Part shown: piece after piece, positions 1-9,499 of the stretch
How the letters are laid out: each line of letters starts with the position of its first letter
Position numbering within the stretch: position 1 is the first letter of the stretch
Assembly (NCBI GenBank): GCA_020796225.1
Contig: CM036764.1
Coordinates: 27,130,233-27,194,232 of the forward strand
Direction: 5' to 3'
Origin: Arion vulgaris
Lineage: Eukaryota > Mollusca > Gastropoda > Stylommatophora > Arionidae
DNA: 64,000 nt
Translations under genes and position numbers: made by a program
Notes under the pieces: generated by a model
Told to the model about the DNA's origin: nothing
What the model saw: the letters and a program-made list of their open reading frames with translations, nothing else
The model's database searches: none

Positions 1-494
1 CAAAAACTAGTTCCTTCTATAAAACTGGATAGTGTTTACTTTTATTCACCTAGGGCATCCGTGTTGATTAAGTCAGATAGTGAATTTAATTAGCATTTTA
101 ACTACTATCGACAATGGTTTATTCGAATTGATTATTCATAATTGATTTGAGTATTCTAGATCAGTGGCAAACATACGGCCTGAGCATGCCACCATTGATA
201 TTTTGCGAGTCACTTAACACATTTATCCATTTAGAATATACTGTTATGGTAAGTCTTTTAGAAATATAATTTATTTCAGAGTTATCTACATTTTGTAAAC
301 TACCTTTGTTTACAATAAAATATTTAATTGATTATTACCAGAATTAAACAATATAATATATTATATTGGCCCTCAATGGTTTACAATTTTCAATGTGGCC
401 CTCTGCCAAGTTTGCTCCCCTGCTTTAGATGATGCTTAAGAATGTAACCACTATAGAATTGCAAACTCCACTGTATTACAGTCTTCTACAAAAA

Positions 495-610
495 CTAGGA
501 TGAGGCGATAGGAAGATCACGAAAAAGATGGTTGATGGTATAGCAGAATCAGTGTCAAATAATATCCAAATCTACTAAAGCAGCCACGACAAAAACAAAA
601 ACCACAACTC
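495..610 (+). mobile_element. Non-LTR retrotransposon 3'-end remnant
   Basis: Across one frameshift the plus strand reads GRSRKRW, then DGIAESVSNNIQ, then a stop. This is the basic RGRPRKRWxDxI-type C-terminus found at the end of many non-LTR reverse transcriptase ORFs in this window. It is short and decayed. Confidence 0.4.
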
Positions 611-756
611 TGGGTAACAACCCGATAACAGTGTGACGAGCAAAGAATAAAGATATAAGAAATAACTGCCTCATGATATTAAAGCTGTCAACTGATGCTC
701 AGTTCCAGTTGGACTGTCACTGGGTTGTACAATGATCTTTAGTTAGAAAGTGCAGT

Positions 757-762
757 TTATTC
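757..762 (-). terminator. Candidate poly(A) signal for the 230-aa ORF
   Basis: TTTATT on the plus strand reads AATAAA on the minus strand, about 385 nt downstream of the stop codon at 1145. No other canonical signal was noticed closer to the stop. In DNA this AT-rich a chance match is quite possible. Confidence 0.25.
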
Positions 763-1144
763 ATGTGCAAACAATCATGCACAAATATAAATCAATAAAG
801 CATTTCTTCACATTAACTAGAAAGAACAGGTTTTTTCAACTACATGTAGTACTAAGAAAGTAAAATGGATGCACCGCATCGTCACGGAAATTGAGAATAC
901 AAAAGTTGATAATATATTCGTTTACAAATATTTAAAAGGACGCTGTTATCAGGAACATGGGATAGAATAGCAAAATTTGATTAAGGGATTATACTCTAAA
1001 TTACATATTCAAATTCAGATTGTGCAAGATATAGCACTATGAAAGAATTGTATAGAGCTTCTAGGCTTTCTCATAGTCTAAAGAGATACAAGCAAAGTAT
1101 ACACATAGATAAGATAATCATTTATGTATAAAGGTTTGTTCAAC
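763..1144. other. 3' flank of the 230-aa ORF
   Basis: An AT-rich stretch without recognisable repeats or coding potential. If the minus-strand ORF is a real gene, this would be its 3' UTR. Confidence 0.3.
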
Positions 1145-1837
1145 CTACTCGAAATTAGGCATCGTAATGTCAGGAATGACGATTTCCTCCTGGATTAAGG
1201 GAAGAGAGTCATCGTCCAGTTCACGATCACTACAAGAGTCGAAGGTTACGCCAGAATCCAAGTCGTAATCGCTGGTCACTGATTCTTCTCTTGTGGAGCT
1301 GGGTGCTGGATATGTTTCGCTGTTATAGTGGTCAAATCTCAGATGTTCCAGGTCTGCTGTGGGCAGTGTGATATCGTGACTTGTTTTCCTAGGAAGGTGT
1401 AGCTTATTTCCTTCGAGCAAGTTGCTAGAGATCTGTTGGTTGATTTTTGCCAACTTCTCAGCAAGAAGCGTTTCGGTGATCATCTGGTCCTCGTGTGAAG
1501 CCAAAGACATTGCCCGTCGTTTGTTGACCAGGGTCACTTCTTCCTCTTCCAACTCCTCCTCCTGCTCTTCGGGAGGGTGGAAAGGACATGTTTTCTTGTT
1601 GGGACATTTGTGATTAGGAAGAAGGAGATATAACTTTTGCGTTGAGAATGGCTGAGCTTTTGTAGATGATTGTTCCGAAGTCGATGAATGAATAGATTCT
1701 GTTGATGAGTGAATGGATGAAGATGAGGTATGTGAAGATGTCGCCGATGCATGTAGAGATGCTATCCTCTCAGACGTGGTAAGGGACGCAGATCGCATCG
1801 ATCTTGGCTGTGTAGAAGAAGAACGCATCCACGACAT
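1145..1837 (-). CDS. Ser-rich acidic protein of unknown family, 230 aa
   Basis: I do not recognise this protein. The best start is the ATG at 1837 (context TACAATGT). The frame stays open upstream through a non-ATG codon at 1891 to a stop near 1928, and an acceptor-like TTTATAG ends at about 1895, so the ORF could also be the last exon of a longer gene. Residues 1-60 are Ser/Thr/His-rich and low in complexity. Residues 75-89 hold a Cys/Lys cluster (CPNKKTCPFH), and residues 89-100 are a nearly pure Glu run. Residues 110-140 are predicted helical (AEKLAKINQQISSNLL), and 180-215 form an acidic Ser/Asp tail with DLDSGVTFDSCSD before the final IPDITMPNFE. An AATAAA on the minus strand at 757-762 could be its poly(A) signal. 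No transposon motif is present, and the length and non-repetitive composition argue for a real host exon. Confidence 0.5.
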   Translation of the reverse strand: MSWMRSSSTQPRSMRSASLTTSERIASLHASATSSHTSSSSIHSSTESIHSSTSEQSSTKAQPFSTQKLYLLLPNHKCPNKKTCPFHPPEEQEEELEEEEVTLVNKRRAMSLASHEDQMITETLLAEKLAKINQQISSNLLEGNKLHLPRKTSHDITLPTADLEHLRFDHYNSETYPAPSSTREESVTSDYDLDSGVTFDSCSDRELDDDSLPLIQEEIVIPDITMPNFE

Positions 1838-1894
1838 TGTAAATGTATGAATTGTTGCTGATTTGGATTCTTTTTGTTTGAATTCACACACCTC

Positions 1895-3014
1895 TATAAA
1901 TTGATAAAGACCTAATAGGTAATTAATCTACACTTTATTGTGCAACTAACGTATCTCTATCTCTCTTGTTTTATTCACGATAATATCATATGATTTGCAA
2001 CTTTTATTAAATGTGATAAATTTCTGCGTTTCTCATTAGTTTTCTATTAAAAGTATACACATAAAATATCACAGTCAACTATCTTGTATATTGTTTTAGA
2101 AGATTATTTGTAAATTTGAAAATATTGATAACTTTGAAAGACAAAAACAACATTCTCCGAAACATGGGCACATAATAATCCGAATATCCTAGTGCTACAC
2201 CGTTGGTCACTCACTCTCTGCTGGCAAATATTCTTCGAAATCGAGTAACGAAACCTATCGCAGATGAAAACAACAGTTCGATGGGAATATTACGGCTTCC
2301 ACTGTCACTAGTGAGTAACAGGAAAGAATGTTTGAACATCTTACACCTACGCTCCCTAACCAAATGAAATGAACAAGTTCCTTAACTCACGTCTGACGTA
2401 TTCGTTGCCAAGTGCAAAATAAAAACATCCCTCCCTACCCTTCCTAAAAAACACGTGGGCATGATAATGAACAGACTATTCGTGGATTTCATTCATCACA
2501 ATTCTAAAAATGAACAATCTAAGTTTAGAAACAGAGACTGATTCAATCTTGATTTCTTTTCTTTTTTTTCTGAGATAACAAGACAGAACACATGGCTAAA
2601 CTTTTACCTTTAAAAACAAATTTGTTTCGTCGCTGTAGACTGACAAAAAAACCAGTTATGTCAGAAATAGATTCCTAAAGGTTAGAATGATAATAATAAA
2701 AATAAAAAAATCCCGCCGAATCACATCCTAACAATGTCAACTATTTAAAAGAAATTATAAATTCTGCTAATGTTGTATTTCTGGAAAAATCACAAGAAAG
2801 TCTGGGTTTTTTTTGTGTTAAACAATTTCAACATTCTTATATTATTTTACTTGCTGCTGTGCTATCTTCTCGTACTGACGGATGGTTTAAAAATGAAATG
2901 ATATTTTCCAGAACTATATGACATGGTGCGTTCGGTGACACTTGTTTTCTTATTCCGTATTTATAGAACGCTTTTCTAAGATACAAAATTCTGCATTATT
3001 TATTTCACTCTCGT
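1895..3014. other. Unassigned AT-rich stretch upstream of the 230-aa ORF
   Basis: No repeat family or coding exon recognised. It would contain the promoter or an intron of the minus-strand ORF if that is a gene. Only poly-T/poly-A runs and short direct repeats stand out. Confidence 0.3.
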
Positions 3015-3257
3015 ATGAAAAAATCGTTGCATATCCTTTTCTACCCTCAACCACAGTAAACGAGTTGTTGATTTTTCTAGTCACCACTTATACGTTCAGT
3101 AGTTTGCCATTGCTTTCTGAACGGTGAAGTCTATTTTCAAAATTCGTAAAAATCCATGAGAACAAATTTACTTCCAAATTTCCCGCCATGAAGCTGGAAC
3201 CAGGTACTCTTAGGTTGCAATCTAGCTAACTACCACTAAGCCACAGACGCCCACAAC
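3015..3257 (-). mobile_element. SINE-E copy 1 (tRNA-derived)
   Basis: On the minus strand the right end begins with a tRNA-like head: TGGCTTAGTGGTAGTTAGC as a box A region and GGTTCCAGCTTC as a degenerate box B. A body shared with the copies at 5590, 23425 and 39290 follows, including the segment around CACTTATACGTTCAGTAGTTT (read on the plus strand). The length is about 240 bp. The tRNA head and multi-copy occurrence support a SINE. It is too diverged to be a tRNA gene. Confidence 0.65.
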
Positions 3258-3526
3258 TCTAGTATTTTACACAGCGCTTGTTTTTATAATACAAATTTCG
3301 ATATAACTCCGGATTCATTTTTCATACATCAGAACGCGCATAATTGAAAACTATACTTTATAAATTCCTCTGCTGTGTTTAAAAAATAATCACACAAGTA
3401 GCATCAAATAGATTTTGGGAATAACTTTGTTTAAATAAAACATTTTGGTACTTCATGTGATCCTTCGGACAATTGATACCGGATGAATGCGTTGCCAGGT
3501 GGCTTACTCTATCTATGAGTTAAGAG

Positions 3527-3982
3527 CATAGATTCCCAAACTTTTTCAGCCCACCGCCCACTTTGCACAACATAAACTGTGTTACGCCCTCCACATTATA
3601 ACAGTTTGCCAACGCCCCCTCCCACATATATACATATTCTATTTTCTCTTTGACATAGAAAATTGATATATATTTCTGTTATACATGATCATTTTTCAAA
3701 CGATCATATGCATGAATTCGAAAATTTATGAAAAAAATTGTTCGTGTAAGACGGCATAAGATGAATTAAAATGCAGAATTCACATTTTATATGATTATTC
3801 AATCGCAAAATCACGAAAATAATTTATTTAAAATATTTATTATTAATTTCTTCTTTAAGGAGCCAACAACCCCTGATCGCCTGAACACCCCCAAATTCTT
3901 CTGAACCCACTATTGCACACCCCCACCCCTAGAACGCTTCAGCGCCCACTGGGGACGGTACCGCCCACTTTGGAAAACGCTA
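3527..3982. mobile_element. hAT MITE family 2, copy 1 (456 bp)
   Basis: The ends are imperfect terminal inverted repeats, CATAGATTCCCAAAC on the left and TTTGGAAAACGCTA on the right. They are flanked by an 8-bp target duplication, GTTAAGAG (3519-3526) and GTTTAGAG (3983-3990), 7 of 8 matching. Just inside both ends lie C-rich blocks (CCCACCGCCCACTTTGC, CAGCGCCCACTGGGG). The AT-rich core has no ORF. An inverted copy lies at 58322-58727. An 8-bp TSD with CAnnG(T)TTCCCAAA-like ends is typical of non-autonomous hAT elements. Confidence 0.75.
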
Positions 3983-4199
3983 GTTTAGAGCAAACGATAT
4001 AATTTTCGACACCAGCAATGTGCAGAGATGTATCGAAAGAGGTTAGAATAATCCCTATTACAATATATGTTACTTATTAATTTCATACGGTGAATAACTG
4101 TCAGAGCGATTATTTATATAAATAAACCGATTTCGTATATAATAACGTTTTAGCAGAAGTCAATGGTACCACAATTTAGTAATATCACTTTAGCAGCGC

Positions 4200-4400
4200 C
4201 AAAAAAAAGAACGAGTCAAGTTGTGCATACCAATATGTGCTGCAAGTCGGGAAAACCACGAGAGAAACCCTAGTAGATACATCAATCAACAAAGAATGGA
4301 AGTTGTTAGCCTAAACACACCGGAATACATTCTTGGGAGGAGATCTGAGCAATTATGGACAAGTCCGATGTGCGATGAAGATGATTCTCAAATGAACAAT
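4200..4400 (+). mobile_element. Non-LTR retrotransposon 3'-end remnant (RNase H-bearing family)
   Basis: The translation contains RYINQQR and ILGRRSEQLWTSP, matching the segment after the RNase H domain in the better copies at 57100-57450 and 5965-6400 (RLINQNRT, ILRRRSEHLWTCPEC). It ends at the PLE copy that starts near 4470. Strongly degraded. Confidence 0.55.
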
Positions 4401-4721
4401 GAACAAAAGAACGAATAGAAGAATCGGAAGAATGCGTATTTCCCAATCTTCAGTATATATATATGGAACTGCAGTAAAACTATTTGATTGGCAAAACACG
4501 TAATTACAAAGTACTGTAGTTTTACAAATTACAAAAACAATGACAAAATACAGCAACGTTTCGACCAACAAGGCCTTTATCAAGCAAACGAACAAACAGG
4601 AGTGACAAATTAAAATGAAACACAAATGGACGACCAAATATAAACGTATCTAAGGAAAAAACGAATAACGAAATAAATGTAACACAAAAACACACATAAA
4701 AACTAGAAATAGAAAGAACTT

Positions 4722-4876
4722 GAATACATGCAACATATACCCATATAGATTACAAAGCATGGGAAGAGAAAGTACTAAGAAGCATAAGAATGGAATATAA
4801 CATGAATACATGCAACATATACCCATATAGATTACAAAGCATGGGAAGAGAAAGTACTAAGAAGCATAAGAATGTA
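4722..4876 (-). repeat. Tandem duplication in the PLE 3' UTR (about 82 bp x 2)
   Basis: Two near-identical units each contain ACATGCAACATATACCCATA and end in GAAGCATAAGAATG. The related copy at 32120-32340 has three shorter units, so unit number varies between elements. Confidence 0.85.
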
Positions 4877-4879
4877 ATA

Positions 4880-5312
4880 CGTTGAGCCGCGTGGTCGCAA
4901 GGTACCATACAAGAAATCAACCGATTCTCCAGAGCAAATCGACTGCGATCATCCGAGGAACATGATCGGATGGCTGTGACCTGGACATCGTGAGCACCTA
5001 AATGGCCAGTATCATTGAAATGGGTGGCTACAGGGTCACAGAGCATTGGCGTATGTCGCGTAAGTGTTGGGCGAATCGGTCACTGAGCCTCTTGCCTGTC
5101 TCGCCGATATAAGCCTTGTTACACCGCTTACAGATAATGGCATAGATAAGATTACGGGACTCGCATGTGAACCCATCTTCAATAAGAAACGTGCCTAAAG
5201 GAAAAGATACAGTACGCGTCAGTATCACATAAGCACACGTGTTGCAACGCCGACGACCACACTGGACAGTGCCAAAATGAGTCTGGATATTGAGCCATAC
5301 TAGATGTTTCAT
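4880..5312 (-). pseudogene. PLE GIY-YIG endonuclease fragment (frameshifted)
   Basis: Reading frames at 5312-5028 and 5046-4890 together give the Cys-rich linker GRRRCNTCAY, then LIYAIICKRCNKAYIGETGKR with RLSDRFAQHLRDIR, then VATHFNDTGH and SRFALENRLI. The paired IYAI/AYIGETG motif, the downstream Arg in RLSDRF and the terminal Glu in ALENRLI match a GIY-YIG nuclease, the endonuclease fused to the reverse transcriptase in Penelope elements. The reverse transcriptase is missing and a frameshift splits the domain near 5040, so this copy is dead. A closely related fragment lies at 31452-32168. Confidence 0.85.
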
Positions 5313-5589
5313 TGTTTCTTTTCCTTTCTATTTCTAGTTTTTATGTGTTTTTGTGTTACATTTATTTCGTTATTCGTTTTTATTTCAGATTTTCCTTAGA
5401 TACGTTTGTATTTGGTCGTCCATTTGTGTTTCATTTTAATTTGTCACTCCTGTTTGTTCGTTTGCTTGATAAAGGCCTTGTTGGTCGAAACGTTGCTGTA
5501 TTTTGTCATTGTTTTGTAATTTGTAAAACTACAGTACTTTGTAATTACGTGTATTTCCCAATCAAGAGATAGATACTGCACGTACTAAT

Positions 5590-5860
5590 CGTGGCACAGA
5601 TACTGAAAATCGTGACATATCCTTTACAGGACGTAGCTATCAACCACAGTATACTAGTCGTTTATTTTGTAGGCACCCCTTATACGTTCAGTAGCTTGCC
5701 ATTGTTTTCTACAGTGAGGTCTACTTTTACCGCTCGTAAAAATCCAAGGGAACTAATTTGCTTCCAAACTTGCTCGCCGTGGAGTTTTAACCAGGTACGC
5801 TTGGGTTGTGATCAATCTCACTCCCTCTTGAGCTACAAAGATGCTACACGTACTAATCTG
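5590..5860 (-). mobile_element. SINE-E copy 2
   Basis: Same family as 3015-3257. Shared segments include CTTATACGTTCAGTAG, the block around GTCTACTTTTACCGC and the diverged tRNA-like end near 5850. It abuts the right arm of the PLE. Confidence 0.6.
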
Positions 5861-5964
5861 GCAATGTGAGCTTAATGTTTATAATGACAACTACGAGATC
5901 CTTAACCACTCGTAAATATCAGAGAACTTCTCCTTCACGTGTAGCTTTCCCTTCCAGAAGTACA

Positions 5965-6400
5965 CTTTCCCCATGAGCATGATTCGTAAAGTCGAATCAG
6001 GAATGGTGAGACGCAACTGGGTTGAGATACTGGTACAGACAATGATCAGAGAAATCACCTTCATTTTAGTCCCTGGGCACGCAGGAGTTAGGGGTAATGA
6101 ACGAGCTCATAGATTGCCTGATTTGGCTACAATATCAGAGGGAGCTGCCATGAATCGAAATGACATTCTTCACGCATTGAGAGAGTCTTTCCGAACAGAG
6201 TAGCTTCAAGGCTGTGAATCCCACTCGCTGATCAGATTGAGATGGGTGTCAATATTGGTGCAGCCCGAAAAGAACGACATACTAAATATGTAAAGAGATT
6301 GATTAATCAACATCGAACTGGCGTGTTGGGCCACTGGAAGCTGCTGGATTTGCTGAGACGGAGATCGGAGATGGACACGTTCGGAGTACTATGATGATAG
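5965..6400 (+). mobile_element. Non-LTR retrotransposon RNase H remnant
   Basis: The translation from 5973 includes RKVESGMVRRNWVE and then TFILVPGHAGVRGNERAHRL, the C-terminal half of a retrotransposon RNase H domain (VPGHAGVxGNExAxxL). After a stop, the downstream tail continues in shifted frames as an ARKER-to-RLINQ segment and a decayed LRRRSE motif. Related relics occur at 4200, 13230, 57100 and 63390. The RNase H plus CPEC tail suggests an I-superclade LINE. The clade is inferred, not tested. Confidence 0.75.
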
Positions 6401-6838
6401 CCCTTATATAACTGATAACTTTTCCCAAACTGTCACATTTTCGTACTGAGTATCTGCTTCATACAAAATTTCATATCTTTTTTTTTCTGCACATATTATT
6501 CTCCTCTTGCCATGATGTGCATTCTCGCTTCTGCAAATGTAGATTCTCTCAACAGCTTTATTCTTGTTTTGCATTAGAAATAAGCAACTTAAATATCATA
6601 CGTCAATTTTACATCAACACTCTCACAGACAGGTTGCCAGGTTCATCACGTCTGTTGTGTAACGCGCTCTTTCAGTGTTACATTTATTACTGGATATACG
6701 GACCAGTAATATGGTAAAACGTATATTAATATCTTCGTTTTACCTTTCTTTTCCTATATTGGTTAAGATTTTTTTTTTTTAAACCAGGTAGATATGACGG
6801 GAATAGATGTTTGGTAAGTTGATGTGAATACGTGGAGA
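6400..6838. other. Unassigned AT-rich stretch
   Basis: No repeat family or coding potential recognised. Contains a poly-T run near 6770. Confidence 0.3.
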
Positions 6839-7085
6839 CACATGCGTAAGTGATGTGCTAGTGTTGGGTGATGTTGGTGAAGTTGATATGGGTGTGCATG
6901 CGTGGATAATGTTCTTGTTTACAGAGATATTGGTGAAGTTTATGTGGGTGTGTGGGTGCGCATATATGGATAATGTTCTAGTTTGCAGAGATGTTGGTGC
7001 AGTTGATGTGGGTGTGTGGGTGGCGTGCGTGGATATGTTCTGTTTGCAGATGTTGGCAGTTGATGGGTGTGGGTACGCAGACTTG
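6839..7085 (+). repeat. GT-rich minisatellite, about 75-bp unit x 3
   Basis: Three diverged units share GATGTTGGTGAAGTTGATGT, GGGTGTGTGGGTG and GGATAATGTTCT. A 119-codon ORF spans the array, but its sequence is simply the repeat in translation. Confidence 0.75.
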
Positions 7086-7774
7086 ATACAGTGGAGTTTA
7101 GTTGCATTCTTATTAAGTTGCCGAACAATTCATTCTTTGTTTCTCAATGTAATTCAAACAAGGTTCTGTTCAAACTTTCTTCCTTGTGTTGATGTTAGTA
7201 ACTGTCTTTTCTGATGTTGTTGAGTAACTTTTCAGGCATCGTATGTTCGATGGTAATTTAGTTCTTGCATTGGCATTCATTGTTCATGTTTGGTTCTGGT
7301 AACACAAAGTAGCATAAAATGTTATTGATCATCTCTTGTTTAACTGTTAGTGAGATGTATGGGTGCCTTAACAATGAGGCTAGCTGGAAATGACTTTCGT
7401 TTTGAAGTTTGTGGTTTAAATCCAGACTGAGTTGATGTGCATTTTTCATGAGATCCTAGGAATGTTACTGGAGCTACGACGTGCTGTTTGAACATTCTGG
7501 CAGATAGTGTATCATTTCTGCCGACATGGACGGAGTCATATGTGGAAACATGGTGCAATTAGATCAATCCTTCGCCTTTAGATCCTTTAGATATGTTCCA
7601 AAAATGGAACAATTGCGGCCATCAAAAGTGCAAGATCTGTCACAGGTAAATACCGCCATAGACATGTATATGAACAGGCAGAACAGTGCAAAGAGAATAA
7701 CAGTTTATGAAATGATAGGGTGGTGATGTGAGACAAAAGGTATGTATATGTAATATGGTGCACAGTCTCAAATA

Positions 7775-8545
7775 ATGAGATAATTTTCACATGTCACGTA
7801 TTCCATTTTTACGTTTCATGTATTCTAGTTTGTTTGTCACATATTCTAGTTCTTATGTCATGTTTATTACTTTGAGTGTCAGACATTATAGTTTGTTTGT
7901 CAATTCAGATTCTTTAAGTTATTATGTCATAGTTTATTGACTTTGAATGTCAAACATTCTAGTTTGTGAGTCATGTATTCTAATTGATATGTTGTGCTTT
8001 ATAATTAGTATGCTATGTATTCTTGTATTTGTCTCATATATTTTGTTCAAGAAACAAAGACGTATTAAATAAAAACTCTTAAATGAACTTCACTGAGATA
8101 GGAGAGATAAATCGGACTCAATGTCATAGATGAGATTTAACTAGTTGCCAAGGACTGAGCGGTATGAAAAAATTACTTTAGTCCCTATGTAAAGCATAAC
8201 GCCCGCGTGCCCAGCGTGTTCGTAGCGCGTTGGACTACGGGTGACTAGTCCTCTGTAAGTGCGGGTTCAACTCCGCGGACTGGCAGAAAAGCTACAGGTT
8301 CCCCAGATTTACGGTGTTCGTGGCACCGAGCCGAAGGGTTACGATGTCCATGACACCGAGCCGAAGAGCTTTCAGCTCAAGTGCTTCTGGATCGGGGGGA
8401 AAAAAATGTAAAGCATAACGGTACGAGAGAAATCTAATATAATTCAATATTGTGTGCCACGTTTCACAATTTGTATTCTATGTATTCTAACTTCCGTTTC
8501 ACGTATTTTAATGTAAACGTCATGTTATTCTTGTGAATGAATTTA
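7775..8545. repeat. Degenerate minisatellite interrupted by SINE-A
   Basis: Imperfect units of roughly 20-25 bp around TGTCATGTATTCTAGTTTGT recur from 7775 to 8060 and resume at about 8440-8545, after the SINE-A copy at 8202-8405. The units differ by several bases, so the array is old. Confidence 0.5.
8202..8405 (+). mobile_element. SINE-A copy 1 (tRNA-derived, 15-bp TSD)
   Basis: Flanked by a perfect direct repeat ATGTAAAGCATAACG (8187-8201 and 8406-8420). The head has a box A-like AGCGCGTTGGACTACGG and a box B-like GGGTTCAACTCC. The body carries two GGCACCGAGCCGAAGGGTTAC-like units and ends GTGCTTCTGGATCGG plus an A-rich tail. Target-primed insertion is evident. Four other copies lie at 20004, 28634, 40671 and 42314. 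Confidence 0.9.
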
Positions 8546-8559
8546 AAAAAAAAACATGA

Positions 8560-9225
8560 GTTTAAACTTAGAAACTATTTCTTCTTTTGAATCAGGATCA
8601 CTAGTTTAGTCAAATTAGTTATACTTTTTAAAATTTACAACCGAATACAGTCCCAGCTCACTTTCGGGGAATTTGAATTGGACGTTTAAACTGTGCAATT
8701 ATTTATTTGAAGCTTTTCAATCAACAATAACCACTCTATATTCATATATTGAATATCAACATCTTATCGTGACGCTGTGAGACAAAACAAGATTTTTTTT
8801 TAAAGAAGAAATAAGAATATTCAAATTTGTTTTAAATCAGAAAGTCCAGCATATCTTTTGTTAGTACGCTACTATCTTTTGTATTTATTGCATGTTATGA
8901 TGGTCGGAATTTATCTTACCATTTTTTAAAATTGCCTTCAAACACATCGCCATCTTTCCCTGCAGTTGGAGTATTTCTATTTGATTGCTGTTGTTTATTA
9001 TATTCGGTTTCTTGTCTTCTCTCCTGATTTCTTTTGTGAAATTTTCTGTATTTTATGTACATTTTCATTATCTATTTTTGTCTGCTTTAGTTTTATTATT
9101 TCTATTTAAGACTCTATTAGCCATCGGTGAACGGGGTAGCCAACTGGGATTAAGGTTATCCAAAAACCATGTGGCTTCCTCGCATCGGAAGGTGCTAGCA
9201 CTTATAAGTGTCTTAAAGTGTCTCT
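8560..9225. other. Unassigned AT-rich stretch
   Basis: Near 8770-8800 a short segment (GACGCTGTGAGACAAAACAAG) resembles the 3' UTR of the LINE family at 58870-59235. Nothing else is recognised. Confidence 0.3.
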
Positions 9226-9227
9226 AA

Positions 9228-9490
9228 AATGTTTCGATATAGAAACCACGTGTGGGAATCCCTTGTGCGAGATCGTCAAATGTGGTGCTGTAATAACACA
9301 AAAGAAACTCACACTGAGAATCGTCGTGCCGATGAGACGCAGAGAAAGCGAGCTGAGTGAACAGACAGAACACACATCACCTACATGCCTAACCTTGATA
9401 ATGTATGTCCCATCTGTGGTAGGAGATTGTGTTCGAGGATTGGACTCTACAGTCACCTACGCACACATCAGATAAGTGCAGCAGAACACG
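9228..9490 (+). mobile_element. LINE 3' end with terminal zinc-finger motif
   Basis: One frame, with an internal stop, reads YRNHVWESLVRDRQMW and later NVCPICGRRLCSRIGLYSHL followed by RTHQ. A C-x2-C-x12-H-x3-H motif with SRIGLYSHLR(T)H is the usual last segment of a common class of non-LTR reverse transcriptase ORFs in marine invertebrates. The fragment has lost the RT domain. Confidence 0.7.
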
Positions 9491-9499
9491 TATGACGCT

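Larger units (their letters stand above)
4470..5570 (-). mobile_element. Penelope-like element with inverted terminal repeats, GIY-YIG remnant
   Basis: A 5'-truncated PLE whose coding strand is minus. The arm at 4470-4722 is repeated in inverse orientation at 5318-5565. Its outer part reads CACGTAATTACAAAGTACTG on the left and CAGTACTTTGTAATTACGTG on the right, and both arms include the hairpin motif AAGGCC-loop-GGTCGAAACG. Between the arms lie the C-terminal coding remnant and 3' UTR. Inverted pseudo-LTRs and 5' truncation are known features of Penelope-type elements. The 3' UTR holds a tandem duplication of about 82 bp (4722-4876). Confidence 0.8.

Noticed and set aside
6855..7214. 119-codon plus ORF
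   Set aside because: Most of it translates the GT-rich minisatellite.
8202..8290. tRNA gene
   Set aside because: Boxes A and B are present, but the sequence continues into a SINE body with an A-rich tail and a target duplication. Five copies share it.
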